From the NCBI GenBank assembly GCA_030695805.1, contig JAUYPG010000071.1, forward strand, positions 1 to 10,623: a stretch of 10,623 nucleotides of DNA, given 5' to 3'. The DNA is from Nanobdellota archaeon (GTDB lineage: Bacteria; Patescibacteriota; Minisyncoccia; UBA6257; GWB1-50-10). Position numbers and translations under genes: made by a program. Positions within the stretch are counted from its first letter, which is position 1, and each line of letters starts with the position of its first letter. Positions 5,058 to 10,623 of the stretch are shown here, in pieces. The notes beneath the pieces are model-generated. The model searched no databases, was not told the origin of the DNA, and was given only the letters and a program-made list of their open reading frames with translations.

Positions 5058-6917
5058 ATGCCAGGTCAAGATAAAGACATCTCCTACATGGGTCGGTGCG
5101 ATTTTCGCGGTACGAATAAACTCTTCGGAATTAAACGCAAAGACCGCAGACAACACATGTACGTCGTGGGAAAAACAGGTACCGGGAAAAGTACCTTCAT
5201 GCACAATCTGATCGTGCAGGACATCGCGAACGGCGAAGGCCTTGCTCTTGTGGACCCGCACGGCGAGCTTGTCGAGAGCATCATGGAAAAAATCCCGGAG
5301 TATCGCAAGGACGACATCATCTACTTCAACCCCGCGGATTCCGACTACCACATCGGTTTCAATCCGCTTGAAGTTTCAGACCCGAAATACAAACACCTAA
5401 TCGCCTCGGGAATCATGAGCATCTTCACAAAGCTCTGGGCAAACGTCTGGTCCGCCCGAATGGAATATATTTTGAATAACGCGATCTTGGCGCTCGCGGA
5501 GACCCCGGGCTCAACGCTCCTTGGCATCAACCGCATCCTCGTGGACAAGGACTTTCGCCAAAACATCATACAAAACATAACCGACCCCGTGGTTCGCGCC
5601 TTCTGGGTCCATGAATACGAGGAGTGGCGCGATCAGTTCCGAAACGAGGCCATCGCGCCTATCCAGAACAAGGTGGGGCAATTCCTCTCAACCTCGCTCA
5701 TCAGAAACGTAGTAGGCCAGAAAAAAAGCACCCTCGATATCTTCAAGGCAATGAATGAGGGCAAGGTCCTTCTCTTCAACCTCTCCAAAGGAAAAATAGG
5801 AGAAGATAATGCCGCACTCCTCGGCGCCCTGCTCATCACGAAAATCCAGCTCGCGGCCATGGAACGCGTCCGCATCCCGGAAGAAGAGCGCGTTGACTTT
5901 TATCTCTACGTGGACGAGTTCCAAAACTTCGCGACCGACTCATTCGCGAATATTCTCTCCGAGGCGAGAAAGTACCGTCTGGACCTTATCCTCGCCCACC
6001 AGTACATCGGCCAACTCACAACCGACACCTCGACTAAAGTTCGCGACGCGGTCTTCGGGAACACGGGGACTATGGTGATGTTTCGCGTGGGAGCAATAGA
6101 CGCGGAGTTCCTTGAGCCCGAATTTGAGCCGGAGTTTATGCCCGAAGACATGGTAAATCTCCCCAACTACCACGTCTATCTGAAGCTCATGGTGGACGGC
6201 ATTACCTCCCGCCCTTTTTCCGCGGTCACCCTCCCGCCCTTCAAAATCCCGAGCACGGTAATGAATACCGAAGAAATAATCGAGGCCTCAAGAAAAAAAT
6301 ACGCCCGCCCGAGAACCATCGTGGAGCAGGAAATTTCCGAGTGGGCGAATAGCACGACCATGCCCGCGAAGGTTTCAGCAACCTGCGACGTATGCGGCAA
6401 AGAAACCATACTAAATTTCGAGCCAACTCCGGGAAAGCCCATCTACTGCATTGACTGCCTAAAAAAAGTAAAGGAAGGGAAGATTACCGCGATCCCCGAG
6501 GAGCGTCATTTCAAAAAAATGCAAGAAAGGTTTAGGACAAATCTCGCGGATATGGGCATAGACATTGAGGAAGAACATGGAAAAAAAGAAGAGAGAAGGA
6601 ACGAGGAAAGACAAAGCGAGCGGGGCAATGAAAGGAGCAAAGACGCAAAAAGAAGGGAAGAGAGAAGAAAAGACCAGAAAGAAAAGCCCCGACCAGCGGC
6701 GCCTCTGCCCATTCAGACAAAAAAATCCATCATAGACACGCTCGAAGAAAAGTTCAAAAAAATCGCCGAAGAAAAGCAGGAGTTTGGCCTCTCAAATCTT
6801 GCCCCGCGCACAACAAGGCAAAAAGAAAAAAATTCGGGGGAAGGCCCCGGAGACATCGGAGACCTAAGGGCCTCTCTCCGCGAAGCCCTCACAAAACACA
6901 ACAATGACCATGACTAA
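5058..6917 (+). CDS. VirD4/TraD-like type IV secretion ATPase with C-terminal zinc ribbon
   Basis: The 619-residue protein is a RecA-fold ATPase of the conjugation/type IV secretion class. Walker A is GKTGTGKST (38-46), followed by LVDPHGELV. Walker B is LYVDEFQNF (283-291; Asp286 and Glu287), and the ILAHQY segment follows, as in TraD/VirD4 proteins that recognise TraM. A zinc ribbon follows, with C443-x2-C446 and C464-x2-C467 (CDVCGKE, YCIDC). After it comes a highly charged K/E/R-rich, probably disordered or coiled segment (about 510-570). No N-terminal membrane helix is present, unlike classical VirD4. The start at ATG 5058 fits both the -10 box and Walker A position. It may power DNA or protein transfer, or a pilus-related process; the substrate is unknown. 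Confidence 0.9.
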   Translation: MPGQDKDISYMGRCDFRGTNKLFGIKRKDRRQHMYVVGKTGTGKSTFMHNLIVQDIANGEGLALVDPHGELVESIMEKIPEYRKDDIIYFNPADSDYHIGFNPLEVSDPKYKHLIASGIMSIFTKLWANVWSARMEYILNNAILALAETPGSTLLGINRILVDKDFRQNIIQNITDPVVRAFWVHEYEEWRDQFRNEAIAPIQNKVGQFLSTSLIRNVVGQKKSTLDIFKAMNEGKVLLFNLSKGKIGEDNAALLGALLITKIQLAAMERVRIPEEERVDFYLYVDEFQNFATDSFANILSEARKYRLDLILAHQYIGQLTTDTSTKVRDAVFGNTGTMVMFRVGAIDAEFLEPEFEPEFMPEDMVNLPNYHVYLKLMVDGITSRPFSAVTLPPFKIPSTVMNTEEIIEASRKKYARPRTIVEQEISEWANSTTMPAKVSATCDVCGKETILNFEPTPGKPIYCIDCLKKVKEGKITAIPEERHFKKMQERFRTNLADMGIDIEEEHGKKEERRNEERQSERGNERSKDAKRREERRKDQKEKPRPAAPLPIQTKKSIIDTLEEKFKKIAEEKQEFGLSNLAPRTTRQKEKNSGEGPGDIGDLRASLREALTKHNNDHD

Positions 6918-6964
6918 TGACTATGACAATTTGCTGTCGTTGTCATCGTTATTGTCATAGTTAT
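6917..6964. terminator. Inverted repeat spanning two convergent stop codons
   Basis: ATGACTATGACAAT (6917-6930) pairs with ATTGTCATAGTTAT (6951-6964) with one wobble. The region is built from repeated ATGAC/GTCAT units. The stem covers the end of the ATPase gene and the efp stop codon, leaving 43 nt between genes. It has no T-run, so its role as a terminator is inferred from position only. Confidence 0.5.
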
Positions 6965-7533
6965 GCTTTTACAACCCTCTCCACATACTCCCCGGTCTCG
7001 GTATTCACACGGATCACGTCTCCGGTTTCGATAAAAAGAGGGGTGTTTACGTTCGCGCCGGTTTCGAGAGTAACTACTTTGTTTCCTCCAGCCGAAGTAT
7101 TTCCTTTAATAGTGGGAGGCGCTTCGGTAACCTTCAAATCCATTTTTATCGGCAATTCTACCGCGATCACTTTTTCTTCAAACTTCTGCGCGAAAACCTC
7201 GGTCATGGGTTTCAAAAATTCTGCCTGCTTTCCCAATGTCTCCGCCAAAAGTGAAAAACGCTTCGACTTGTCTCTTACATCATAAAACCAGTATTCGCCG
7301 TTCCGCTCATAAATAAAGACCGCGGGCAGACGCTCTACCTCCGCCTCTTCATAACTATCGCTCGCGTGACCCGACTCCGTAACCGTGGTGCCTGTGATCA
7401 AATTTTTGATTTTTAATTGCACTACCGCCTTTCTCTGTTGCATCCGCACAAAATCCGCCTGCATCACCTGCCAGGGCTCCCCATTCCTTTGAAATATCGT
7501 TCCGGGCCGCAGTTCCGTGTACGAATACGCCAT
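6961..7533 (-). CDS. efp: Elongation factor P
   Basis: EF-P binds the ribosome E site and relieves stalling at consecutive prolines. The 190-residue length is typical. The N-terminal KOW-like domain has SYTELRPGTIFQRNGEPW (4-21), the middle OB domain has YERNGEYWFYD (75-85), and the C-terminal OB domain ends in PLFIETGDVIRVNTETGEYVERV (165-187), the family signature. The tip loop reads FVRMQQRKA (28-36) where E. coli has FVKPGKGQA, so the modifiable Lys34 aligns with Gln33. The frame opens upstream to 7569, but ATG 7533 is chosen because MAYSYTELRPG matches the family N-terminus. No Shine-Dalgarno is present. It is divergent from mnmA and convergent with the ATPase gene. Confidence 0.96.
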   Translation of the reverse strand: MAYSYTELRPGTIFQRNGEPWQVMQADFVRMQQRKAVVQLKIKNLITGTTVTESGHASDSYEEAEVERLPAVFIYERNGEYWFYDVRDKSKRFSLLAETLGKQAEFLKPMTEVFAQKFEEKVIAVELPIKMDLKVTEAPPTIKGNTSAGGNKVVTLETGANVNTPLFIETGDVIRVNTETGEYVERVVKA

Positions 7534-7557
7534 ACAAAATAGGATAAAAGAAAAAAA

Positions 7558-7586
7558 TTGTAAACGCAAGAAAAACCGAATAAAAT
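7558..7586 (+). promoter_or_regulatory. Candidate promoter of mnmA
   Basis: TTGTAA (7558-7563) and TAAAAT (7581-7586) are spaced by 17 bp. The predicted start, about 7593, falls at the left arm of the palindrome at 7589-7623, so the mRNA would begin with that hairpin. No Shine-Dalgarno precedes ATG 7632. Confidence 0.45.
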
Positions 7587-7588
7587 AC

Positions 7589-7623
7589 GGATATCCGACC
7601 CCGCTTAGCGGGGTCGGATATCC
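7589..7623. repeat. Perfect 16-bp inverted repeat in the efp-mnmA intergenic region
   Basis: GGATATCCGACCCCGC (7589-7604), loop TTA, and the exact reverse complement (7608-7623). GGATATCC is itself a palindrome. It may form a hairpin at the 5' end of mnmA mRNA, act as an operator, or be a dispersed repeat. It has no T-run. Confidence 0.85.
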
Positions 7624-7631
7624 AGATATTT

Positions 7632-8789
7632 ATGAAACGCGTTTTCGTCGGCTTAAGCGGCGGAGTGGATTCTTCCGTCGCCGCCTATCTTTTACAAAAG
7701 CAGGGATACGCCGTAACCGGCGTGTTTATCCGTTGCTGGAGCGGCGGTAGTCCCTCGCATTCGCTCGGGATCACCCACTCGTCATCACTCGGGGTGAGCT
7801 GCGCGGACGAAGACGCCGAGTACGCCCGCCGTGTCGCGGAGCATCTGAAGATTCCATTCTACGTCTTTGACCTTGAAGAAGAATACAAAAAGCGCGTTAT
7901 AGAATACATGATTAATGGCTACAAAAAAGGCGCGACTCCGAATCCGGACGTCATGTGCAACAAAGAAATCAAGTTTGATCTTTTTCTCCGCGAAGCCCTT
8001 GCTATGGGTGCAAACTTCATCGCTACGGGACACTATGTCCGCCTTCGACGGAAATTCCAAATCCCATCCGCCAGCTGGCGGAACAAATCCCAAACAAATT
8101 CAAAATTGTTTACGGCAAAAGATAAAAATAAGGATCAATCATATTTCCTCTGGACCCTCACACAAGACCAGTTACAACACTGCCTCTTTCCGATCGGAAA
8201 ATATCTAAAATCCGAAGTCCGGGAAATCGCCCGCAAAGCAAAGTTACCAACCGCGGAAAAAAAGGACTCGCAAGGCATCTGCTTCTTGGGCAAAATAACC
8301 CTTCATGAATTCTTAAAACAATACATTCCTCCGAAAAAAGGAGAAACTAGAGACGAAAAGGGAAACGCGATGGGAACCCACGACGGCGCCTGGTATTACA
8401 CCATTGGCCAGCGACATGGGCTTGACTTGAAATACGCGAAAACGCCAAAATCAAAACCGCGCTACGTCGTCTCGAAAGACGTAGAAACAAACACCATAGT
8501 GGTAGCGGAAGGAGACGAAAGTCCAGCCCTCTACAAAAAAGAACTTATGCTTACGAACGTAAACTTTTTGGATCCAAACATCATATCTCTAAGATGTAAG
8601 GTTTTCGTCCGTATTCGCTACCGCCAACCATTACAAGAAGCAACCCTAATCTTTCCGCATCAGTCCGCGTCATCTTCCGCGTCAATCCGCGTGCTTTTTG
8701 CGGAACCGCAAAAAGCAATTGCTCCCGGCCAGTCCGCGGTCTTTTATTCCAAAAAAGGAGAACTTCTCGGCGGCGGAATTATCCAATAA
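7632..8789 (+). CDS. mnmA: tRNA-specific 2-thiouridylase MnmA
   Basis: MnmA adenylates and thiolates U34 of Lys, Glu and Gln tRNAs, which improves decoding. The 385-residue protein shows the PP-loop SGGVDS (9-14), TPNPDVMCNKEIKF (102-115) with catalytic Cys109, ATGHYVR (131-137), KDQSYFLW (167-174), DSQGICFLG (212-220) with catalytic Cys217, GQRHGLDL (259-266) and the C-terminal APGQSAVFY..LGGGII (364-384). It is intact, but three loops carry extra residues made by repeat-like DNA: about 37-56, 141-157 and 341-352. ATG 7632 begins the usual MKRVFVGLSGG N-terminus. Divergent from efp, also a translation gene. Confidence 0.96.
   Translation: MKRVFVGLSGGVDSSVAAYLLQKQGYAVTGVFIRCWSGGSPSHSLGITHSSSLGVSCADEDAEYARRVAEHLKIPFYVFDLEEEYKKRVIEYMINGYKKGATPNPDVMCNKEIKFDLFLREALAMGANFIATGHYVRLRRKFQIPSASWRNKSQTNSKLFTAKDKNKDQSYFLWTLTQDQLQHCLFPIGKYLKSEVREIARKAKLPTAEKKDSQGICFLGKITLHEFLKQYIPPKKGETRDEKGNAMGTHDGAWYYTIGQRHGLDLKYAKTPKSKPRYVVSKDVETNTIVVAEGDESPALYKKELMLTNVNFLDPNIISLRCKVFVRIRYRQPLQEATLIFPHQSASSSASIRVLFAEPQKAIAPGQSAVFYSKKGELLGGGIIQ
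7741..7797 (+). repeat. Repeat-like in-frame insert 1 in mnmA
   Basis: This segment encodes a Ser/Gly/His-rich stretch, residues about 37-56, between the second beta strand and SCADEDAEYARRV. Its DNA has CCCTCGCATTCGCTCGGG followed by an inverted TCACCC/GGGTGA pair (7771-7797). Typical MnmA proteins have a shorter loop with no such composition at this site (from memory). Confidence 0.5.
8051..8107 (+). repeat. Palindromic in-frame insert 2 in mnmA
   Basis: A perfect 16-bp palindrome, TCCGCCAGCTGGCGGA (8067-8082), is flanked by near-identical CAAATCCCA copies on both sides. It encodes residues about 141-157 (KFQIPSASWRNKSQT) between ATGHYVRLRR and SKLFTAKDKNKDQSYFLW. In most relatives this is a short beta turn before the KDQSYFL motif. 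Confidence 0.6.
8654..8692 (+). repeat. Short tandem repeat insert 3 in mnmA
   Basis: Four copies of a TCCGCGTCAN-like unit of 10-12 bp run in tandem: TCCGCATCAG, TCCGCGTCATCT, TCCGCGTCAA and TCCGCGTG. They encode HQSASSSASIR (343-353) in the C-terminal beta domain, before VLFAEPQKAIAPGQ. Confidence 0.65.
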
Positions 8790-8892
8790 ACCGCCGCCAG
8801 GGAAAGGGGTCGGGAAAACGGGAGTTTTCCCGTTGCGGAAATATTAAAACCGCTGGGTTTTAAAAAATTCAGCGAAAACTGAATTTTGGCGG
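8790..8892. other. Structured intergenic region with three perfect hairpins
   Basis: Three perfect hairpins follow each other: CGGGAAAAC/GTTTTCCCG (8811-8832, loop GGGA), TTAAAACC/GGTTTTAA (8844-8863, loop GCTG) and AAAATTCAG/CTGAATTTT (8864-8887, loop CGAAAA). An outer pairing of ACCGCC (8790-8795) with GGCGGT (8888-8893) can close them into a multi-branch fold. The first or third may serve as a terminator for mnmA. No reading frame is visible. Confidence 0.7.
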
Positions 8893-8907
8893 TGGTATAA
8901 TAAAAGG
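8893..8907 (+). promoter_or_regulatory. Extended -10 promoter of the hydrolase gene, leaderless layout
   Basis: TGGTATAAT (8893-8901) is a perfect extended -10 box, followed by AAAAGG and ATG 8908. The 6-nt gap predicts a leaderless message. The AAGG next to the ATG is too close to serve as a Shine-Dalgarno site. Confidence 0.7.
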
Positions 8908-9480
8908 ATGAAGTATCGGGCAATTCTAATACACGGCTACGCGGGAGTACCCAAAGACGCCTGGCGCCCATGGCTCCGCGACGAGCTTGAAAAGCGCGGC
9001 TTTCTGGCCTCTCTCCCAAGCATGCCGCACCCAAACCATCCTAAAGAAAAAGAATGGGTGAAAAAAATAAAAAAAGAAGTAAAACACCCAGACGAAAACA
9101 CTTTTTTGGTAGGGCATAGCTTGGGGTGCATCGCGATCCTCCGCTATTTGGAATCCCTTGGCACAAATGAAAAAATCAGCGGCGCGGTCTTTGTCGCGGG
9201 CTTTTCCGATGACCTAAATATACCCGTGTTAAGTCCTTTCTTCGAAACTCCAATAAAGTGGGAAGCCATCAAAACTCATTGCAAGCGCTTCACGGCAATC
9301 TATTCGGACAATGACCAGTGGGTTCCAATGCGCCACGCGGAAATATTCAAGGAAAAACTTAACGCGGAGATCATTCTCCGCAAAGGCATGAAGCACTTTT
9401 CAACAGACGACGAAGTCGAAGAGTCCCTTAAACTCCCAAGCGCTTTAACGGCCATATTGAATATGGCAAAGGTCGCATAG
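8908..9480 (+). CDS. Alpha/beta-fold serine hydrolase, RBBP9/YdeN family
   Basis: The 190-residue protein has a compact hydrolase fold: AILIHGYAG (5-13, oxyanion region), WRPWLRDELEKRGF (19-32), the nucleophile elbow VGHSLGC (68-74, Ser71), VFVAGF (95-99 region), SDNDQWVP (133-140, catalytic Asp probably 136) and KGMKHFS (159-165, His163). This matches RBBP9/YdeN-type hydrolases, whose natural substrates are mostly unknown. No signal peptide, so cytoplasmic. It heads a run of three same-strand genes ending in comEC, 25 nt before the CutA-like gene. Confidence 0.9.
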   Translation: MKYRAILIHGYAGVPKDAWRPWLRDELEKRGFLASLPSMPHPNHPKEKEWVKKIKKEVKHPDENTFLVGHSLGCIAILRYLESLGTNEKISGAVFVAGFSDDLNIPVLSPFFETPIKWEAIKTHCKRFTAIYSDNDQWVPMRHAEIFKEKLNAEIILRKGMKHFSTDDEVEESLKLPSALTAILNMAKVA

Positions 9481-9493
9481 ACAAGCTAACGGC

Positions 9494-9505
9494 TATAACT
9501 CCAAA
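9494..9505 (+). promoter_or_regulatory. Possible -10 box before the CutA-like gene
   Basis: TATAAC (9494-9499) is followed by six bases, TCCAAA, and ATG 9506, repeating the spacing seen at other genes. The last base deviates from consensus and the TG extension is absent (GGC precedes), so this is a weak call. The gene may instead be read through from the hydrolase. Confidence 0.3.
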
Positions 9506-9811
9506 ATGATCTTTATCTACGCCAATTGCAAAAACACGGAGGACGCCAGAAAAATCGCGACTGGACTTGTCAATAATCGCATCGCGGCAGGTGTTGATAT
9601 CTTCCCGATCTACTCAATATTCCGCGACCACGACGCGGTAAAAGGAATAAACGCGGCAACTCTCGTCATCAAAACCGAAGAGTCAAAGATTCAGGAAGCC
9701 GGGGACGCCATTCGCGCCATAAGCCCGGAAGCGGCGCCTCATATTATTTCATTCGCTCCGTTCCGCATAAATCCGGAGGTAAAAGAGTGGTTACGCGCTT
9801 GCGTAAACTAA
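9506..9811 (+). CDS. cutA: Divergent CutA1-like protein
   Basis: CutA1 proteins are small, very stable trimers with a ferredoxin-like fold, linked to divalent-cation tolerance, though their true function is unsettled. The 101-residue product aligns in order: a first strand and NTEDARKIATGLVNNRIAAGVDIFP (10-34; usual form ..RLAACVNIIP), TLVIKTEESK (52-61; usual LLIKT), SPEAAPHIISF (73-83; usual HPYEVPEI) and NPEVKEWL (89-96). The conserved Cys and the HPYE His are replaced, so metal binding at those sites is doubtful. ATG 9506 gives the normal N-terminus. Confidence 0.82.
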   Translation: MIFIYANCKNTEDARKIATGLVNNRIAAGVDIFPIYSIFRDHDAVKGINAATLVIKTEESKIQEAGDAIRAISPEAAPHIISFAPFRINPEVKEWLRACVN

Positions 9812-9827
9812 TCTTCCTATCCTCATC

Positions 9828-10623
9828 ATGAGGACGCACGATCTTTTTTTCTTTGCCTCATTCTTTTTTCTTCTCGGCATTCTCCTTGCTTCTCTCGGCT
9901 GGAAAGAGGGGATGCTTATAATCGTTTTTACAGGAACAGGTATTGCTCTCGCGCTTGCCTTTGTTATTAAAAAAAAGCGGTTATTGATTCCTCTCGCGCT
10001 TCTTTTTCTCATGATTCTTCCGGGCGCGCTCTATGAGGCGGCTGATGCCAAAACCAAGAGCCGAATTTCCATACCATTCAATGAAAAAAATATGTTCACC
10101 GGAAAAGTTACCTCGAATCCGGTAAAAAAAGAGCGTCAGGAATTCAAGCTCGCGCTCCTTCCGCCACACAAAGGAAACGTGCAGGTACAGACAAATCTTT
10201 ATCCCGAATACTCTTTCGGAGATATACTCAAATTCGGCGGAACCATACAAAAAACAAAGGGGGGCTACGGATCGTATCTTGAAAACACAAAGGACATCCG
10301 CGGAATATCTTATTTTCCGAAATTGGAAAAAAGAGAGGAACGCACAGCGCGGACTGCCTGGCTCTTTGATATAAAAAAATATTTTCTTGCGAGTTTTCGA
10401 AAGACCCTCCCATACACTGAGGCCGCCTTTCTCGGGGGAATCACGGTAGGAGAGCGGGAAGAATTCACGCCGGAATTAAAAGACGCGATGTCAAAAAGCG
10501 GTACCACCCATCTCGTCGCCCTCTCCGGCTACAATATCACGATCTTAATCCAGGTTACGGTAGGAACGCTTATATACCTTATTTCAAGAAAACGGGCTTT
10601 TTATGGAACGATACTCGTGGTCA
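9828..10623 (+). CDS. comEC: ComEC/Rec2 family protein, N-terminal part (runs off the window)
   Basis: ComEC forms the inner-membrane channel through which single-stranded DNA enters during natural transformation. The open frame of 265 codons has no stop before the window end. Three hydrophobic segments (about 6-24, 33-48, 51-62) are followed by a soluble OB-like region (about 75-165) and then the start of the Competence domain: AAFLGGITVGER (about 199-210) and SKSGTTHLVALSGYNITIL (about 221-240; usual form ..LSHLLAISGLHV). Asn replaces the His usual in the GLH part. ATG 9828 lies 16 nt after the CutA-like stop and directly precedes the first membrane segment, without a Shine-Dalgarno. The nuclease-like C-terminal domain, if present, lies outside. 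Confidence 0.9.
   Translation, partial: MRTHDLFFFASFFFLLGILLASLGWKEGMLIIVFTGTGIALALAFVIKKKRLLIPLALLFLMILPGALYEAADAKTKSRISIPFNEKNMFTGKVTSNPVKKERQEFKLALLPPHKGNVQVQTNLYPEYSFGDILKFGGTIQKTKGGYGSYLENTKDIRGISYFPKLEKREERTARTAWLFDIKKYFLASFRKTLPYTEAAFLGGITVGEREEFTPELKDAMSKSGTTHLVALSGYNITILIQVTVGTLIYLISRKRAFYGTILVV

Noticed and set aside
7534..7569. Upstream start for efp (12 extra residues) and a TTTACA-17-TATTTT promoter on the minus strand
   Set aside because: The extra residues are outside the EF-P domain. The promoter's -10 ends only 2 nt before ATG 7533, so transcription would begin inside the gene. The real efp promoter was not identified.
357..10623. UGA recoding, as in some CPR lineages
   Set aside because: Tryptophans are encoded by TGG throughout, and no recognised gene contains an in-frame TGA.

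Overview
The window looks like a piece of a Candidate Phyla Radiation (Patescibacteria, probably Parcubacteria-like) genome. This is an inference from the type of content, not from a database match. The signs are an intron-interrupted 23S rRNA gene, short soluble versions of universal housekeeping proteins, a VirD4/TraD-like ATPase ending in a zinc ribbon, a phosphoglycerate kinase with an SHRGRP motif, an EF-P with an MQQR tip, few Shine-Dalgarno sites, and many small GC-rich palindromes. The genetic code appears standard: TGG encodes Trp, and TAA, TAG and TGA all serve as stops.

Region 1 (1-1472) is the distal end of an rRNA operon: the 3' part of 23S rRNA, then 5S rRNA. The 23S gene is split by a 789-nt group I intron (208-996) that falls inside the sarcin-ricin loop. 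The intron carries a single-motif LAGLIDADG endonuclease resembling I-CreI. Region 2 (1526-4504) holds phosphoglycerate kinase (+), an unrecognised small gene (-), and an overlapping pair of DHH/DHHA1 phosphoesterase and RNase HI genes (+). Region 3 (4482-5031) is the RNase P RNA gene, with a promoter inside the end of the RNase HI gene, a roughly 140-nt extra helical domain, and a strong terminator. Region 4 (5043-6917) is the type IV secretion/conjugation-type ATPase. It converges on elongation factor P (-, 6961-7533). Region 5 (7558-8789) is mnmA, divergent from efp and carrying three repeat-like in-frame inserts. Region 6 (8790-10623) has a structured intergenic stretch, then a serine hydrolase, a CutA1-like protein and the start of ComEC.

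Most genes serve RNA processing or translation: rRNA, intron splicing, RNase P, RNase H, EF-P and tRNA 2-thiolation by MnmA. The ATPase and ComEC hint at DNA transfer or uptake functions nearby.

Two themes run through the window. First, several genes have an extended -10 box (TGNTATRAT) ending exactly 6 nt before the start codon, which predicts leaderless mRNAs; the intron endonuclease is one of them. Second, short palindromic or tandem repeats occur between genes and also in frame inside coding regions (DHH gene, mnmA), which suggests a dispersed repeat family that tolerates insertion into proteins.
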